A DNA stretch of 64,000 nt, from positions 59,721,087-59,785,086 of the forward strand of contig NC_080678.1 of assembly GCF_030445035.2 (NCBI RefSeq), read 5' to 3'. Positions within the stretch are counted from its first letter, which is position 1; every line of letters starts with the position of its first letter. This DNA comes from Dasypus novemcinctus (taxonomy: Eukaryota; Chordata; Mammalia; Cingulata; Dasypodidae). The position numbers and the translations under genes were made by a program. Below the pieces are notes generated by a model. The model was not told the DNA's origin, made no database searches, and saw nothing but the letters and a program-made list of their open reading frames with translations. This document shows positions 22,116 to 36,271 of the stretch, in pieces.

Positions 22116-25100
22116 TTAAAGAAACAAATCAATTTATTGATATACATCAATAAAGTATACAATTCATCCAAAGTATACAATCAATGGTATTTGGCATAAT
22201 CACATAGTTGTGCATTCATCACTTTAATCATTATTAGAGCATTTTCATTATTTCAATAATAATAAACAAAAAGCAGTCAGACAAGAAAATTCTTCAACTC
22301 TTAATCACTCTATGCATTCCCACTGTGTGTAGCTGCTATTTCTAGATATTCTATCCAAAGTGTATAATCAATGGCTTTTAGTATAATCACAAGGTCGTAC
22401 AATCATCATCTCAAAAATTTTAGAACAATTTCTTTACTCCAAAAAGACTCTACACCACTTAGCATTCCTTCCTCAGACTTACATAACCACTAATCTCCTT
22501 TTATCTTTATAAATTGATTAATATTTACATTTTATATAAATGGAATCACAATTTGTAGTACTGTGTCTGGCCTCCTTTACTCAGTATAATTTTTTTCTTG
22601 TCTAACATTAATACTTTTTAGTATTAATTTACATTTATTCAGCTTCAAAGAGAAAAAGTCTTACACATGCAATTCTACTCATATTCCTATTTCACATAAT
22701 TTATTTATATTTCACATAATATATTTAGTTCAAATTAGGGCAATCATACAGTATTTGTCCTTTTGGGTCTGGATTGTTTCACTCAACATCATTTCCTCCA
22801 GGTTCATTCATGTTGTCATGTCTCATGACTTCATTTCTTCTTACCACTGTATAATATTCTGTCATGTGTATACTCGACAATTTGCTTAACCATTCATCAG
22901 TTGATGGACACCTGGGTTGTTTCCAACTGTTGGTTATTGTGAATAATGCTGCTATGAACATTGGTGTGCAGATGTCTATATGTGTCACTACTCCCAGTTC
23001 TTTTGGGTATATACCTATCAATGGTGTTGCTGGGTCCCATGGCAAGTCTATATTCAACTTCCTTAGGAACTGCCAAACAGTCCTCCACAGTGGCTGTACT
23101 ATTCTGCATTCCCACCAACAGCGAGTAAGTGTTCCTTCTCCATATCTCTTCCAACATTTACAGTTTTCTGCCCTTTTAATAGTGGCCAGCCTAATAGGTG
23201 TGAAATGATATCTCACTGTAGTTTTGATTTGCATTTCCCTAATCACTAGTGATGTTGAACATTTTTTCATGTGTTTGTTTGCCATTTGTATTTCTTCTTT
23301 GGACAGTTGTCTTTTGCCCATTTTTTATTAGATATTTGTCTTTTTATTGTTGAGTTGTATGATCTTCTTATACATCATGGATATTAAACACTTATCAGAT
23401 ATGTGATTGCCAAATATTTTCTCCCATTAAGCCAGCTGCCTTTTCACCCTTTTGACAAAGTGCTTTGAGGTGCAAAAGTGTTGAATTTTGAGGAGGTCCC
23501 ATTTATCTATTTTTTTCTTTTAGTGTTTATGCTTTGGGTGTAAGCTCTAAAAACTTACCACCTACCATAAGATCTTGAAGATGTTTGCCTATATTTTTTT
23601 CTAGGAGTTTTATGGTTGTTGTTTTAAAATTTAATCCTTGATCCATTTTGAGTTAATTTTTATATAAGGTGTGAGATAGGGGTCTTATTTCTTTCTTTTG
23701 GATATGGCTATCCATTTCTCCCAGCACCATTTGTTGAATAGATTGTTCTGGACCAGCTGGGTGAGTGAAACAGTCTTGTCAAAAATCCCTTGACTATATA
23801 TGTGAGGGTGAATTTCTGAGTTCTTGATTCGGTTTCATTGGTCAGTCTGTCTGTCTTTATGCCAATACCATGATGTTTTTTACCACTGTAGCTAAGTAAT
23901 ATGCTTTAAAGCCAGCAAGTAGGAGGCTTCCAACTTCGTTCTTCTACTTTAAGATGTTTTTTGCTATTTGGGGCCTCTTACCCTCCCAAATAAATTTGAT
24001 TATCGGCTTCTCAATTTCTGGGATTTTTGTTGGGATTGCAGTGAATCTGTAAATCATTTTGGGTAGAATTGACATATAAACAATATTTAGTCTTCCAATC
24101 CATGAATATGCACTGTCCTTCCATTTATTTAAGTTTTCTTCAGTTTCTTTTAGTAATGTTTTGTAGTTTTCTTAATGTAGGTCTTTTACCTCCTTGGTTA
24201 AGTTTATTCCTAAATATATGGTGCTATTGTAAATGAAAATTCTTTTCTGATTTCCTCCTCAGATTGCACATCTAGTGTATAGAAACACTATCAATTTTTG
24301 TGTATTAACCTTGTATCCTGCCACTTTGCTGAAATTGCTTATTAACTCTAATAGCTTCATTGTGGATTTTTCTGGATATTCTAGATATAGGAATATGCCA
24401 TCAGGAAATAGTGAAAGTTTTACTTCTTCCTTTCCTATTTGGGTGCCTTTTATTTTTTTGTCTAGTGTAATTGCTCTAGACAGAACTTCTAGCACAATAT
24501 TGAATAAGAATCATGACCGTGCACATCCTTGTCTTCTTCCTGATCTCAGTGGGAAAGCTTTCAGTTTTTCACCTTTGAGTACAATGCTAGCTGTAGGTTT
24601 TTCATATATGCACTTTACCATATTGAGAAAGCCTCCTTTTATTCCTCTCTTGTGGAGTGTTTTTATGAAGAAAAGGTACTGGTTTTTGTCAAATGCCTTT
24701 CTGTATCAATCGAGAGAATCATGCAATTTTTCTTCTTCAATTTACCAATGTGGCTTATTGCACTCATTGATTTCCTTGTGTTGAACCACCCTCGCATACC
24801 TAGGATAAAACCCACTTGATCATGGTGTATAATTCTTTTAATGTGCTTTTGGATTCTGTTTGCAAGTATTTTGTTGAGGATTTTTGCATCTATACTCATT
24901 AGAGATATTGGTTTATAATTTTCTTTTGTCATAGTATCTTTATCTGGTTTTGTTATTAGGGTGATGTTTGCTTCAGAGAATGAGTATCATAGAATTCTTT
25001 CCTGTTCAATTTTTTAGAAGAGCTTGAGCAAGATTGGTATTAGTTCATCTTTGAATGATTGGTGGAATTCATTTGTGAAGACATCTGTTGCTGGGCTTTT

Positions 25101-28100
25101 CATCTTTGGGAGGTTTTTGATGACTGTTTCAATCTCTTCACTTCTGATTGGTTTGTTGAAGTCTTTTATTTCTTCTAGTCAGTGCAGGTGGTTCATGGGT
25201 TTCCAGGAATTTGTCCATCTCATCTATATTTTCTAGTTTTTTTGCATACAGTTTTTCATAGTATCCTCTCAAGATCTCTCTTATTTCTATGGTGTCAGTG
25301 GTAATGCCCCCCCCCCCATTTCTGATTTTATTTATTTCCATCTTCTCTCTTTTTCTTTGTCAGTATATAAGGATTTGTTGATTTTGTTGATCTTCACAAA
25401 GAACCAAGTTTTTGTTTTGTTGATTCTCTCTATTTTTTTTTTGTTTTTTTTTGGTTCTTGATTTCATTTATTGCTGCTCTTATTTTTACTATTTCTTTTC
25501 TTCAGCTTGATTTGGGATTAGTTTGCTGTTCTTTTTCTAGTTCTTCCAGGTGTCCAATTAGATCATCAATTTTAGCTCTTTCTTCTTTTTTAATGTAAGC
25601 TTTGAGGGCTATAAATTTCCCTCTCAGTACTGTCTTTGCAGTATCCCATAGGTTTTCATATGTTGTGTCCTCATTTTCATTTGTCTCAAGATATTTCCTG
25701 AATTCTCTTGTAATTTCTCCTTTGATCCACTGATTATTTAAGAGTTTGTTGTTTAATCTTCATATATTTATGAATTTTCCCTTTTTCTGTCTATTATTGA
25801 TTTCCAGCTTCACCCATTATTATCAGAGAAAGTGCTCTGTATAATTTCAATCTTTTTAAATTTATTGAGACTTGTCTTGTGACCCAACATATGGTCTATA
25901 TTGGATGAGGATCCATGAGCACTTGAAAAGAATGTGTATCTTGCTGTTTTGGGGTGTAATGCTCTATAGATGTCTGTTTGGTCTAGTTCATTTAACATGT
26001 TATTCAGGTTCTTTGTTTCTTTATTTATCCTCTATCCAGATGTTCTATCCAATACTATTATTGTAGAGACATCCTTTCTCCCTTCAGCTTTGACAGTGTG
26101 TGCATAATGTATCTTGGGGCACTGCGATTAGGTGCATAAATATTTAGAACAGTTATTTTTTGTTGTTGAATTACCCCTTTTACTAATATAAAATTACCTT
26201 CTTCATCCCTTATAACTGTTTTGCATTTAAAATTTTGTTTGATATTAGTATCACTATTCCAGTTCTTTTTTTGGTTACTATTTGCAAGGAGCTTCTTTTT
26301 CCAACCTTTCACTTTTAATTTGGTTGTGTCCTTATCTCTGAAGTGGGTCTCTTATAGACAACCTATAGATGGGCCATATTTTTTAATCCATTCTATCAGT
26401 CTGTGTCTTTTGATTGGGGAGTTCATGTCATTAACATTCAATGTTATAACTTGAAATGTATTACTTCCTTCATCCATTTTGAACTTTGGCTTCAGTTGTT
26501 ATATCATAGTATAGTCTATCTTTTTACCCTTTCTAGTATTCTTCATTTGTACAGTCTTCTCCAGGTTTCCCATCCTTGTTTTATCCTGTCAAGCTGGAGC
26601 ATTGCCTTTAGTATCTCTCGTAATTCTGGTCTTTTGGTAACTATTCTATCAGTTTTTGTCTGTGAACACTTTGAACTCCCCTTCATTTTTGAAGGAAAGC
26701 TTTGCCAGATACAGAATTTTTGGCTGGTAGTTTTTTCTCTTTCAATATCTTCAGTACATCATACCACTTTCTTCTCTCCTCCATGGTTTCTGATTAGAGG
26801 GCGGCACTTAAACTTATTCAGTTTCCCTTGTATGTGATGCTTTCCTTTTTCTCTTGCTGCTTTCAAAATCTACTCTTTAGCTCTGATATTTGTTGTTCTG
26901 AATAGCAGGTGTCTAGTGGTAGGTCTATTCAGATTCAGATTTATACTGCTTGGAGTGCAATATCTGCTTGAATATTGATAATTTATGTCTTTCATAAAGG
27001 TAGGGAAGTTTTTGGTCATTATTTCCTCAGATATTCTTTCTGCCCCTTTCCATTTTCTTCTCCTTCTGGAATGCTGATAATGTGCATGTTTTTGGGTTTC
27101 ACTTTGTCATTCATTTCCCTAAGATGCTGTTCCATTTTTTCCACTCTTTTCTCTTCCTGTTCTCTTGTCTTTTCCAGTTCAGATGTTCAGTCTTTGAAAT
27201 CACTAATTCAGGCAATTCAAATCTGCTCTTATGTGCCTCTAATGTATTTTTAATCTCATCCATCATGTCTTTCATTCTCATAAGGTCTTCAGACTTTCAA
27301 TTTTTTCTTTATTCTTACTCAGTGTCTTCTTAATATCCTTTATCCTTTAGTCATATTTTCTTTCAATTCTTTAAATTGATTTAGGGGAGTTGTATGATTA
27401 TCATTGATTAATTGTCTTAAATTCTGAATCTCCTCAGTATATTTGGTTTGTTTCTCTGGCTAGGTCATCTCTTCCTGTTTCATAGTATGACTTGTAATTT
27501 TTTGCTGATGTTCAGGCATCTGGTATGTTGGTGAATTTACTCTAATGACCAATTTCTCTTGCCTATTATTATTTTTTTCATAGCTCTTTGATATTTGGTT
27601 CAGCTTATCCTAAGTCTTTAAAATTACCCAGCTTAAGTTACCAAAACTGTGCCAGGGACTCACTAATGCAGTGCAGACATTCTTCCAGGGATGGAGTAAA
27701 TAGAGCTCTAAAAGCAGTTTTTGTCCATCTAGTTTCCAGACTGACCAGATGGCACTTGTTGGTGCACCTTTCCATGGAAGTGTATCTTTGCAGGTTTTCC
27801 TTTGTTTTCATCTGGTCAGAGCTGAGATTCAAAGTGGGCTCCGCTGACCAAATTCATTGAAGAACCTCCCCCAAGACCCACTCCCTTTTCCCTTGTAAGA
27901 GCTGGCAGGAAGACATCTCTCCTCCCAGTCAACTGCAATGTACTAGGGGTTTTACTCCCGCTGAATATCTCGGTGATGGGGGAGGGGAGCCCTTTCTAGT
28001 AGCCAGGAGGGTTAGTAACTCATAGTTTGCTGTTTCAGGTTCTTCATCTCTTGTCCCTCACCCTCCTGGGAGTTGTGAAGCCCTGTCCTATTCTGCAGAC

Positions 28101-28203
28101 CCCCAAAGCAGGTCTCTTAGGCAGCCTTTGGCTCTTTCTCCATTGCTTTAGTGAAAGCGCTGAGCCTTATCTGCCTAATCTGACACCATGTTCCCACAAC
28201 CCC
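22116..28203 (-). mobile_element. Full-length L1 retrotransposon, minus strand, inactive
   Basis: About 6.1 kb flanked by a 14-bp duplication ACAAATTACCTTTT (22102-22115 and 28204-28217). Reading right to left: a GC-richer 5'UTR beginning near GGGGTTGTGGGAACATGG (28203 down to about 27550), an ORF1 region, ORF2 endonuclease (about 26450-25800), reverse transcriptase (about 25200-24250), ORF2 C-terminus (23321-22779, 180 aa still open) and a 3'UTR (22778-22116). ORF1 and ORF2 are broken by many stops and frameshifts. The RT catalytic FADD reads FPDG (24397-24408). TSD and both ends make this a single full-length insertion. Confidence 0.9.
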
Positions 28204-28509
28204 ACAAATTACCTTTTGAAGAGAAAATCCAAAGCAAAAGTGTTGTGAAGAAGAGGAAATTACATCCACTTGGAAAGACCAAAATGGCTTCTTTGAAGAG
28301 GTGGCCTTAAATATTTGGTAGGGTTTTGGACAAGCTGAAATGGAGATAGAGAAAGGCATCCTGACAGAGGTAGCCAAGAAAAAACATCTAAAGCAGAAAA
28401 ATGTTCATGCTGTTGTGGGAAAAATCAAAGTTGTTGCTTTTGACTGGATTTTAAGAGTTGAGTATAAGAGTGCTTGGAATATAAATCTTGTTATTATGCT
28501 GATAGTAAT

Positions 28510-28962
28510 TGTGATGGTTAGACTAATGTGTAAACTAGGCCAGGTAATCGTGCAATTTTTTGGTCAAGGAAGCACTGGGCTAATTGTAATACAAGGATGT
28601 TTATGGACTTTAGTCATCAGTGAGTCTACTGCATAAGTGGCTGATTACATTTATAATCAACTAGGGAGATTGCTGTCAGCAATAAGTGATGTTTTATCCA
28701 GTCAGTTGAATGCCTTAAAAGGGGAAGTGATTTCAGCATTCAGCGAGTTTCTCAGCTTGTCTTTGGACAGCCAACGACTCCTGGGAACTCATCAAGGACC
28801 TTCATCGGACTTTCATAGGGGCTCCTGATTTGCAGCCTGCCTATGGAATCAGGACTTGTGCATACCCACAGTCATATTTAAATGAGAGAATTTTATAAAA
28901 TCTCGTACTATTTACAATATCTCCTGTTGATTCTGTTTCCCTAGAGAACACTGACTGATGCA
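28510..28962 (+). mobile_element. ERVL (MLT2-like) solo LTR, plus strand
   Basis: Starts TGTGATGGTTAGACTAATGT, with TGTAAACTAGGCCAGG, CCAGTCAGTTGAATGCCTTA and the end TTGATTCTGTTTCCCTAGAG..CACTGACTGATGCA, the MLT2 LTR layout. Near-matching 5-bp flanks GTAAT (28505-28509) and GTGAT (28963-28967). Confidence 0.65.
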
Positions 28963-29029
28963 GTGATGTGAGCTCCTAATCATAAAATGCTTCCTCTGAA
29001 TATAGTACTACATAGCAGGACCTAAATTG

Positions 29030-29242
29030 CTGAGTAGACATTTTCACAATAGATCCTCACAGCCATCCTAAAAAAAGGTACTCTTACTAGCTCAAATTTT
29101 ACAGATGAAGAAATTGAAACTCAGATATATCAAGCAACTTAAGTCTCACAGCAGTTAAGTTTTGGAACTAGGATTCAATCACAGGCATTTTGAGTCCAGA
29201 GGCTGTGCTCTCAACAATTAAACTATACTGCCTCCCACAAGC
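29030..29242 (-). repeat. MIR SINE, minus strand
   Basis: TTTTACAGATGAAGAAATTG, then CTCAGATATATCAAGCAAC, GGATTCAATCACAGGC and GGCTGTGCTCTCAAC match the reverse MIR core. Confidence 0.75.
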
Positions 29243-29671
29243 TGTTGTAGAGATAACAAGTTTGTATTTAATTCAGGAACTAATGGAGAATGACAAGCTT
29301 CATTAGGTACCTTGGCAGAAGTGTGTAGGATGAATGATTAGAGTGAAAATTATCCAAGAGGTGGAAGATCATTTAGAAGTCCATTACAAATACTAGGTCA
29401 GTACCTGAAAGAGATTAGGAGATGAGTGTTTAAGTCCATGATACTTTTAAAAAGTATTGGTGCCCATCAATATACTTACTATATTAAAGAGTACAAGGAG
29501 GGAGCCTCGAGAAGAAAGAGGGTGGAGAGAAATGGAGAGAGATACCAAAAGTTTAAAAAATAACGTTCCCATCTTTACAGGGCTTAACATACTTTTAAGA
29601 AGTTCATTGCAGAGAGATTTAAACATATGGAATGATTGGAGAGCAATTGAAGGCCACTGGGAATGGTGTGA

Positions 29672-30811
<1,140 letters not shown>

Positions 30812-31473
30812 TAGTTTCTACCTTGGATACAATGCCATGCAGGATTTCTTTCCTACCATGTCCGTGAAACCAAATCCTCAGTGTGAAGACAAAAATTGCA
30901 GGAAGCAACAGGAATGTAAGAAAAAGGTAGCAGCACTACCCAAACAAGAGGTTGTTCAAGAAGAGAAAGAGATAATACATGAAGATAACGAGTGGGGTAT
31001 TGAGCTGGTATCTGAGGTTTCAGAAGAGGAACTGAAAAATTCTTTGGGTCCAGTTCCTGACTTACCTGAAGGGATTGCAGTGGCATATACAATTCCAAAA
31101 AAGCAAGAAGATTCTGTACCTGAGGTAACAGTGGAAGATTCTAGTGAAAGCTTGGAAGACCTCATGGCCAAGATGAAGAATATATAAATAATGGACTGGC
31201 AAATATTTGATTTCCTATGTTTAAGCTTATTCCCTTGCAGTTAAAAACATTTGTTTTAAGACCAGTAAAACTTGGGGCAACATCAACTGATGTATAAATT
31301 TTCACTGAATTGTTATACTTTTTGAAAATGCTTTGTTGCTTCATGCTCCCTTCCCCAACCAATTCACTCTCCTGAAACTCATGTTCCACTCTAATAAGTA
31401 AACGTCAAAGGATTATTATAGGTGTTTATGAATTTTACTGAAAACTTCATCAGTTAAATGTTTTGACTGATTT

Positions 31474-31493
31474 GGGGGGGGGGGGCGGGGGGG
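31474..31493 (+). repeat. G-rich tract in retrocopy 3'UTR
   Basis: G12-C-G7. Low-complexity tract within the UBA5-derived 3'UTR. Confidence 0.85.
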
Positions 31494-32166
31494 TTGTGAG
31501 AGGGTGAAACAGGATTGATCTGATGCTGTAGTCTTCCTTTTCCAAACACCCCTTGTCTTGTGTTGCCTGAGGATCATGGATAATAAAGTAGTATGTGATC
31601 CTCAAATGCAGCGTGGAAGGTCAGGAAGTATAACCCACTGAATAGAGCTAGCAAGTGCAATTGTCTTTTGAATTGCTCTGTACAAGAAAGTTGCCCACAG
31701 CTACTAACTTGACCTACAATGAATTAAAATTAACCTATAATATAAAGACATCTTATCTTCTTAAAGGTTTCCTGATGAAATACAAGTTAAAATGTAGTCA
31801 TTGTAATAGTTTGTAAAGCTACCATTATAGATAGACAGATAAAGGTTCTTTTATGAAATACAAATTATATTTTATACTGTACCAAGGAAAAGAAATTATT
31901 GCATCTGTGGAATATATATCTGGAATCACCGTATTTATTGTGGAGCAAGAGACAGAAAATTTAGGCTCTTAAGATATCCATATCACATAGGTTACCTTCT
32001 GAATATTTTACTTCATTTAATTTAGATTTCCTAGATGTTGTCAAGGGCTAAGCCTCCACAATGACTGACGTGTATTTTTTCCCAGGAGAGGTATCTATCT
32101 TCCCTTGATCCTGACCAGAAAACTGGCTTTCTTTGGAGGGATAACAAATAACAAAAGCATAAAGAA

Positions 32167-32234
32167 CCTTGATTGAAAAAAATCCCTAATGTTTTGGGAT
32201 CCTTGGTTGAAAAAAACCCCTAATGTTTTGGAAA
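32167..32234. repeat. 34-bp tandem duplication
   Basis: CCTTGATTGAAAAAAATCCC.. and CCTTGGTTGAAAAAAACCCC.. each continue TAATGTTTTGG; two head-to-tail copies (32167-32200, 32201-32234) within the UBA5-derived 3'UTR. Confidence 0.85.
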
Positions 32235-32596
32235 CCAATAAATAACCTACAGGTAAAACCATTACCAATAGGCTGTTTCTATTCTGAATCTTTTGTTTTG
32301 GTGAGTTTTGGTTTTGAAGATTTGAATGTCTAAGTTATATATCTAGGGGGAGAAATGTTTCAAAAAAAGGACACCCCATGTGTAAGATAAAGTTCTAAAA
32401 ACTAATCAGAATGCCCCAAATATCAAATGTTTTTAATATACACTTGAGGTTATCAGATCATATTGTTGTGATCCTTGTGTTTACCATTAAGTCAAGAAAA
32501 TAAGGGCATAGTTTGTTTTACCCTTGAAACATCTTTTACCATTTCTTTAAAATTCAGCTGTCTTCATCTGTGAAATACTTTTTCTAGTTTTAGAGA

Positions 32597-33288
32597 TTTT
32601 TTTTTTTAATTACAGAAGTTATAGCCTTACAGAAAAATCATGGAAGTAATTTCCTTATACCTGCCCCCATTTTGCATTAGTGTGGCACTATTGTATTAGA
32701 GATGAGACACTATTGTAATTGTGACAGTAACTACAGTCCACAGTGTACACTAGGTTCTCTGAGCTGTACAAGCCTATGTTTTTTTTTTTTACATTAATAT
32801 GTAATTTTTATACTGGTATCACACACCACGTGAAATTTCCCCTTTTAACCACATTCAGAATATATAATTCAATGGTGTTAATTATATTTATGTTTTGCTA
32901 CCATCACCACCATCAATTACCAAAACTTTTCTATCACCCCAGACAGAAACTATATCAATTAAGCATTAATTGCCCACCCCTCACCCTATATGTCAGCCCC
33001 TGGTATTCAGGTTTCTGATACCATGTATTTGCTTAGTGTAATTATTTCATACCTGTAAGATCATAAAATATTTGTCCTATGTCTGGCTTATTTCACTCAA
33101 CATGATGTCTTCAAGGTTAATCCATTTCACATGTATCAAAATTTTGTTCCTTTCACAGCTTAATTGTATTGCATTGTGTGTATATACTATCTTTTCTCTG
33201 TCCATTCGTCTGCTGATGGACACTTGGGTTGGTTCCATCTTTTGTCAATTGTGAAAAATGCTGCTATAAACATTGGTGTGCAAATATC
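32597..33288 (-). mobile_element. 5'-truncated L1 3' end, antisense, carried within the UBA5 retrocopy
   Basis: T11 at 32597-32607, then antisense L1 3'UTR and ORF2 end (GTCTGGCTTATTTCACTCAA, TGATGGACACTTGGGTTGG, AATGCTGCTATAAACATTGG). It stops exactly where the retrocopy A tail begins and has no target duplication of its own, so it was probably part of the parental UBA5 3'UTR. Confidence 0.7.
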
Positions 33289-33639
33289 AAAAAAAAAAAA
33301 AAAAAGACATCTTAAAGGCTCCTGGTTTAATCCCTTCAGGTGCAGGGATCTGGAAGAGCAGCTGCGTGTGGGGACATGGGAATTGAATAGCAAGTAGAGT
33401 TTCAAAGACTCCACCCTTCCGTTCTCTAGTATCTTCTCTTCCCTGTTCTTGTTCTTTGACACAGCATAGTCTGTTCATATGCGTGAATTAATTTTATAAC
33501 TCTTTGAGGAAACCTCAGAGTAAAACATTGTTTTCGATTGATCCAGCTACTTGACATTCTTAGGGACTGCTTCAGTATTTTCCAGTGGCTGCTTGAAATG
33601 GCACAACCTTGCATATCAGGCTCTGTCCCAATCGGTCAC

Positions 33640-33860
33640 AGTTAAGGCATCGGCATGCAGCCTGTCTGCCTGGCTTCAAATCCCAACTTGTTGGCTGTGT
33701 GATCTGTGTGTTATTTTCCTCATTGGTAAATGGGATTAATAGTAATATTAATACCTATTTTATAGGGTTTAGATAAAGGATAAAATGAGATAATAACTCC
33801 ATGCAAGGGATTTAGCACAATGCTTGCTCATAGTTAAAGGTCACTAATTATTATCATTAA
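33640..33860 (+). repeat. MIR SINE, plus strand
   Basis: CTGCCTGGCTTCAAATCCCA, TTGGCTGTGTGATC, CCTCATTGGTAAATGGGATT, AATGCTTGCTCATAGTTAAA: MIR sense order. Confidence 0.8.
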
Positions 33861-34379
33861 ATAATAATAATTGCTAAATACCAAGAATATTGTGAACATA
33901 TTTCAAAATTGGAAATTTCCAGTGTGATTGCTGGAAAAATAATTGAAAATCACTGCTTTAATTTATCCCAGCCCAAATCACGCTCAGTGCTTCCAGGATT
34001 TGCTCATTCTTCGCTTGCTTGTTTTTCCTTTAGCCCCCTTGCTCCCCTATCCTGGTCCCCTACCCATTTCAACAACTCCAGCTAGGTGGTTGTTCTGGAG
34101 CCAAAGTGATATTTTCAAGGGTGATTCTGCCACAAGACCATTTAGTTTATTGGAATAAACCTGTGCCTGACTATTCTGAGCTTAGATAGCTTCAATGAAA
34201 TGAAATGTCACAGAGAATAAGAAATGCTTTTTTCTCAGATTCATTCTAGCTAGGTCTTTCGGAACAATATTTTTCTAAAATGCTATATCAGTAATACATA
34301 AAAATGAACGTTTTAAAAAATCCATGAAACTTTTAAATCCATGAAACTGTACAGCACAGTGAACCCTAAGTTCAATCAT

Positions 34380-34765
34380 GGTAAGTGGAAAAGAAAGAAA
34401 GAATGCAGCTTCTAAGCAGTTCTCTGCTGCCCACTGTCCAGCAAAGTTTTTCCCTAAAGGGATAGACAGTAAATACCTAGGCTTTGCAGGCTATAAAGTC
34501 TCTGTTGCAGCCACTCTACTCTGCCATTATAGTGTGAAAGCAGTCATAGACCATATGTAAATGAATGAGTGTGGCTGTATTCCAAGAAACATTTATTTAT
34601 GCTGAAATTTGAGTTTCAGGTAATTTTCACATCTCATAAAATATAATTTAAAACTTTTTTTCAAAAATCAAAATATATAAAAACAAATTTTAGCTTGTAG
34701 GTTATACAAAAACAGGAAGCATTTTGGATTTGGCCCACAGGCCATAGTTTGCCAAACCCTGTTCT
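34380..34765. mobile_element. Non-autonomous hAT-type DNA transposon relic
   Basis: Contains the well-known order AAGGGATAGACAGTAAATAC, CTTTGCAGGCTATAAAGTCT, GCCATTATAGTGTGAAAGC, GATTTGGCCCACAGGCCATA, TTTGCCAAACCCTG. I recognise the family but am unsure of its exact name (Zaphod/Arthur-like). Confidence 0.5.
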
Positions 34766-35206
34766 AGAATGTACTAGTGTTTTTATTGTTTTAGTCTTAT
34801 TAATAGGGAGGGAAAATGCCTAAAGGCAGCAGATGACACAATCTGGACTATATATACATGAAATTATAGGAAATATATACACAATATATTGTGGTTATAG
34901 GAAATAAGACGGCTTAAGATTTTACACATAAATTCTAGGATCCAAACTAGATATCAATATACACCATTTGCAGTGAATATAGGCAGCTAGCATGCGTTTC
35001 CATGTTACCTCTCACTATTTCCTTTAGCCACATTATTGAAGCAAATGAAACAATGCTGTTTATTTCAAAAGTGTTTTTTTTAAATCGTGTCTATGTGCCA
35101 CATACTCAAAACATGATTAAAACACAGCCCAATCTGTGGGAAATTGATTTATGGGTTCCAATTCTTCACTTCCCTGTAGCAGTATCATAAACGCACAGTT
35201 TTGTCC

Positions 35207-36075
35207 TGGCCTCACTGTGGTGGATTAAAATACCTTACTCCTTGACTTTGGCTTGTCCATGTGACTTGCTTTGGCCAATGGGAGGTGTAGCAGTTTGGCA
35301 TTGATTAGGAATTCCAAAAATAGTTATGGATTATGTTTGTAAAATAGTCTGTCAGAGGTATCACCTTTAATTGATTAAATTATGATTAGGACTTTGATTG
35401 GGCCATGTCAGTAGGGTCCAACAAGGGGCAGGAACACACAGAGAAAAGACATAGCAAAGGATATAGTTGGGAGTTTTTGAGCTGGAGCCTGGAAAGCAAA
35501 CACAAGGAAGAATGCAGAGCAGCTGAGCCCTGAGAAAATCAAGCCACAGGGAGAGAGACAGAGCTGTTTGCCTGAGGTCTAAGGTTGGCCTTGTGAAGAT
35601 AACAAAGCAGCTGAGACTGGAGGGAGGCAAATCTCAGGAAGAGATGAATCCAGAAAGCCTGAACCCTCACAGATGCCAGCAGACATCCTGCCCTAAACAC
35701 ATGGCAAATAGACTTTGGTGAAGGAAGTAACTCACGCTTTATAACCTGGTAACTGTAAGCTTCTACCCCAAATAAACACTCTTTATAAAAACCAACCAAT
35801 TTCTGATATTTTGCATTAGCACACCTTTGACTGACTGATATGGGATTTTAGTAGACTTGACAAAGGCAGAGGCTTGACACGTGTTCTACATGGTCATAAG
35901 AACATTTCAGAATCAGACACGTGTTGTAGACTCTACTGGAACAGAAGCCAGGAGGCCAGCTCCATCCAGCCCAATACAGACAAGAATTTCAACTCAAATC
36001 TAGCCACAGACCCATGACGATAAAAATAAATGACTTGCTGTTTAAACCATTGTTGTGGTTATAATAAACTGATAC
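35207..36075 (+). mobile_element. Old MaLR/MER-like repeat, split by a younger LTR
   Basis: Left part TGGTGGATTAAAATACCTTA..GCTTTGGCCAATGGGA and right part GTAGACTTGACAAAGGCAGA..TGCTGTTTAAACCATTG..AATAAACTGATAC join into one element once the LTR at 35284-35840 is removed. Confidence 0.55.
35284..35840 (+). mobile_element. ERVL-like solo LTR of a probably xenarthran family, plus strand (copy 1)
   Basis: Starts TGTAGCAGTTTGGCATTGAT at 35286; near the right end CTACCCCAAATAAACACTC provides a poly(A) signal, followed by ATAAAAACCAACCAATTTCT. The reverse complement aligns along its length with the LTR at 51716-52219. TGGGA flanks it (35279-35283, 35841-35845). Confidence 0.7.
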
Positions 36076-36121
36076 ATGCATCAACATAATTCTATTCTCT
36101 TCTTGAACTCGGCTCCAAGAA

Positions 36122-36271
36122 GCAATGGTTCTCAAATGCGAGCATGTATAACAATAGCTTGGTAAGCATGCTAAAATTTTGGATTCTCAGGGACTATTCT
36201 CAGAGATTCTAATGTAGTAGGTCTGGGATAGAGCTCAGAAATCTTCATTTTTAACAAGCACAGAGCAGTAG
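36122..36271. mobile_element. MER5-type hAT-Charlie MITE
   Basis: GCAATGGTTCTCAAATGCGA, ATTCTAATGTAGTAGGTCTG, AAATCTTCATTTTTAACAAG: MER5 layout, with the far end worn. Confidence 0.65.

Noticed and set aside
22779-26312. Minus-strand open frames as a host reverse-transcriptase gene
   Set aside because: They are pieces of one L1 ORF2 broken by stops and frameshifts, with the catalytic motif changed.
32597-33302. L1 inserted into the UBA5 retrocopy after its arrival
   Set aside because: No target duplication surrounds the L1 alone, and its right end coincides exactly with the retrocopy A tail; one insertion explains both.
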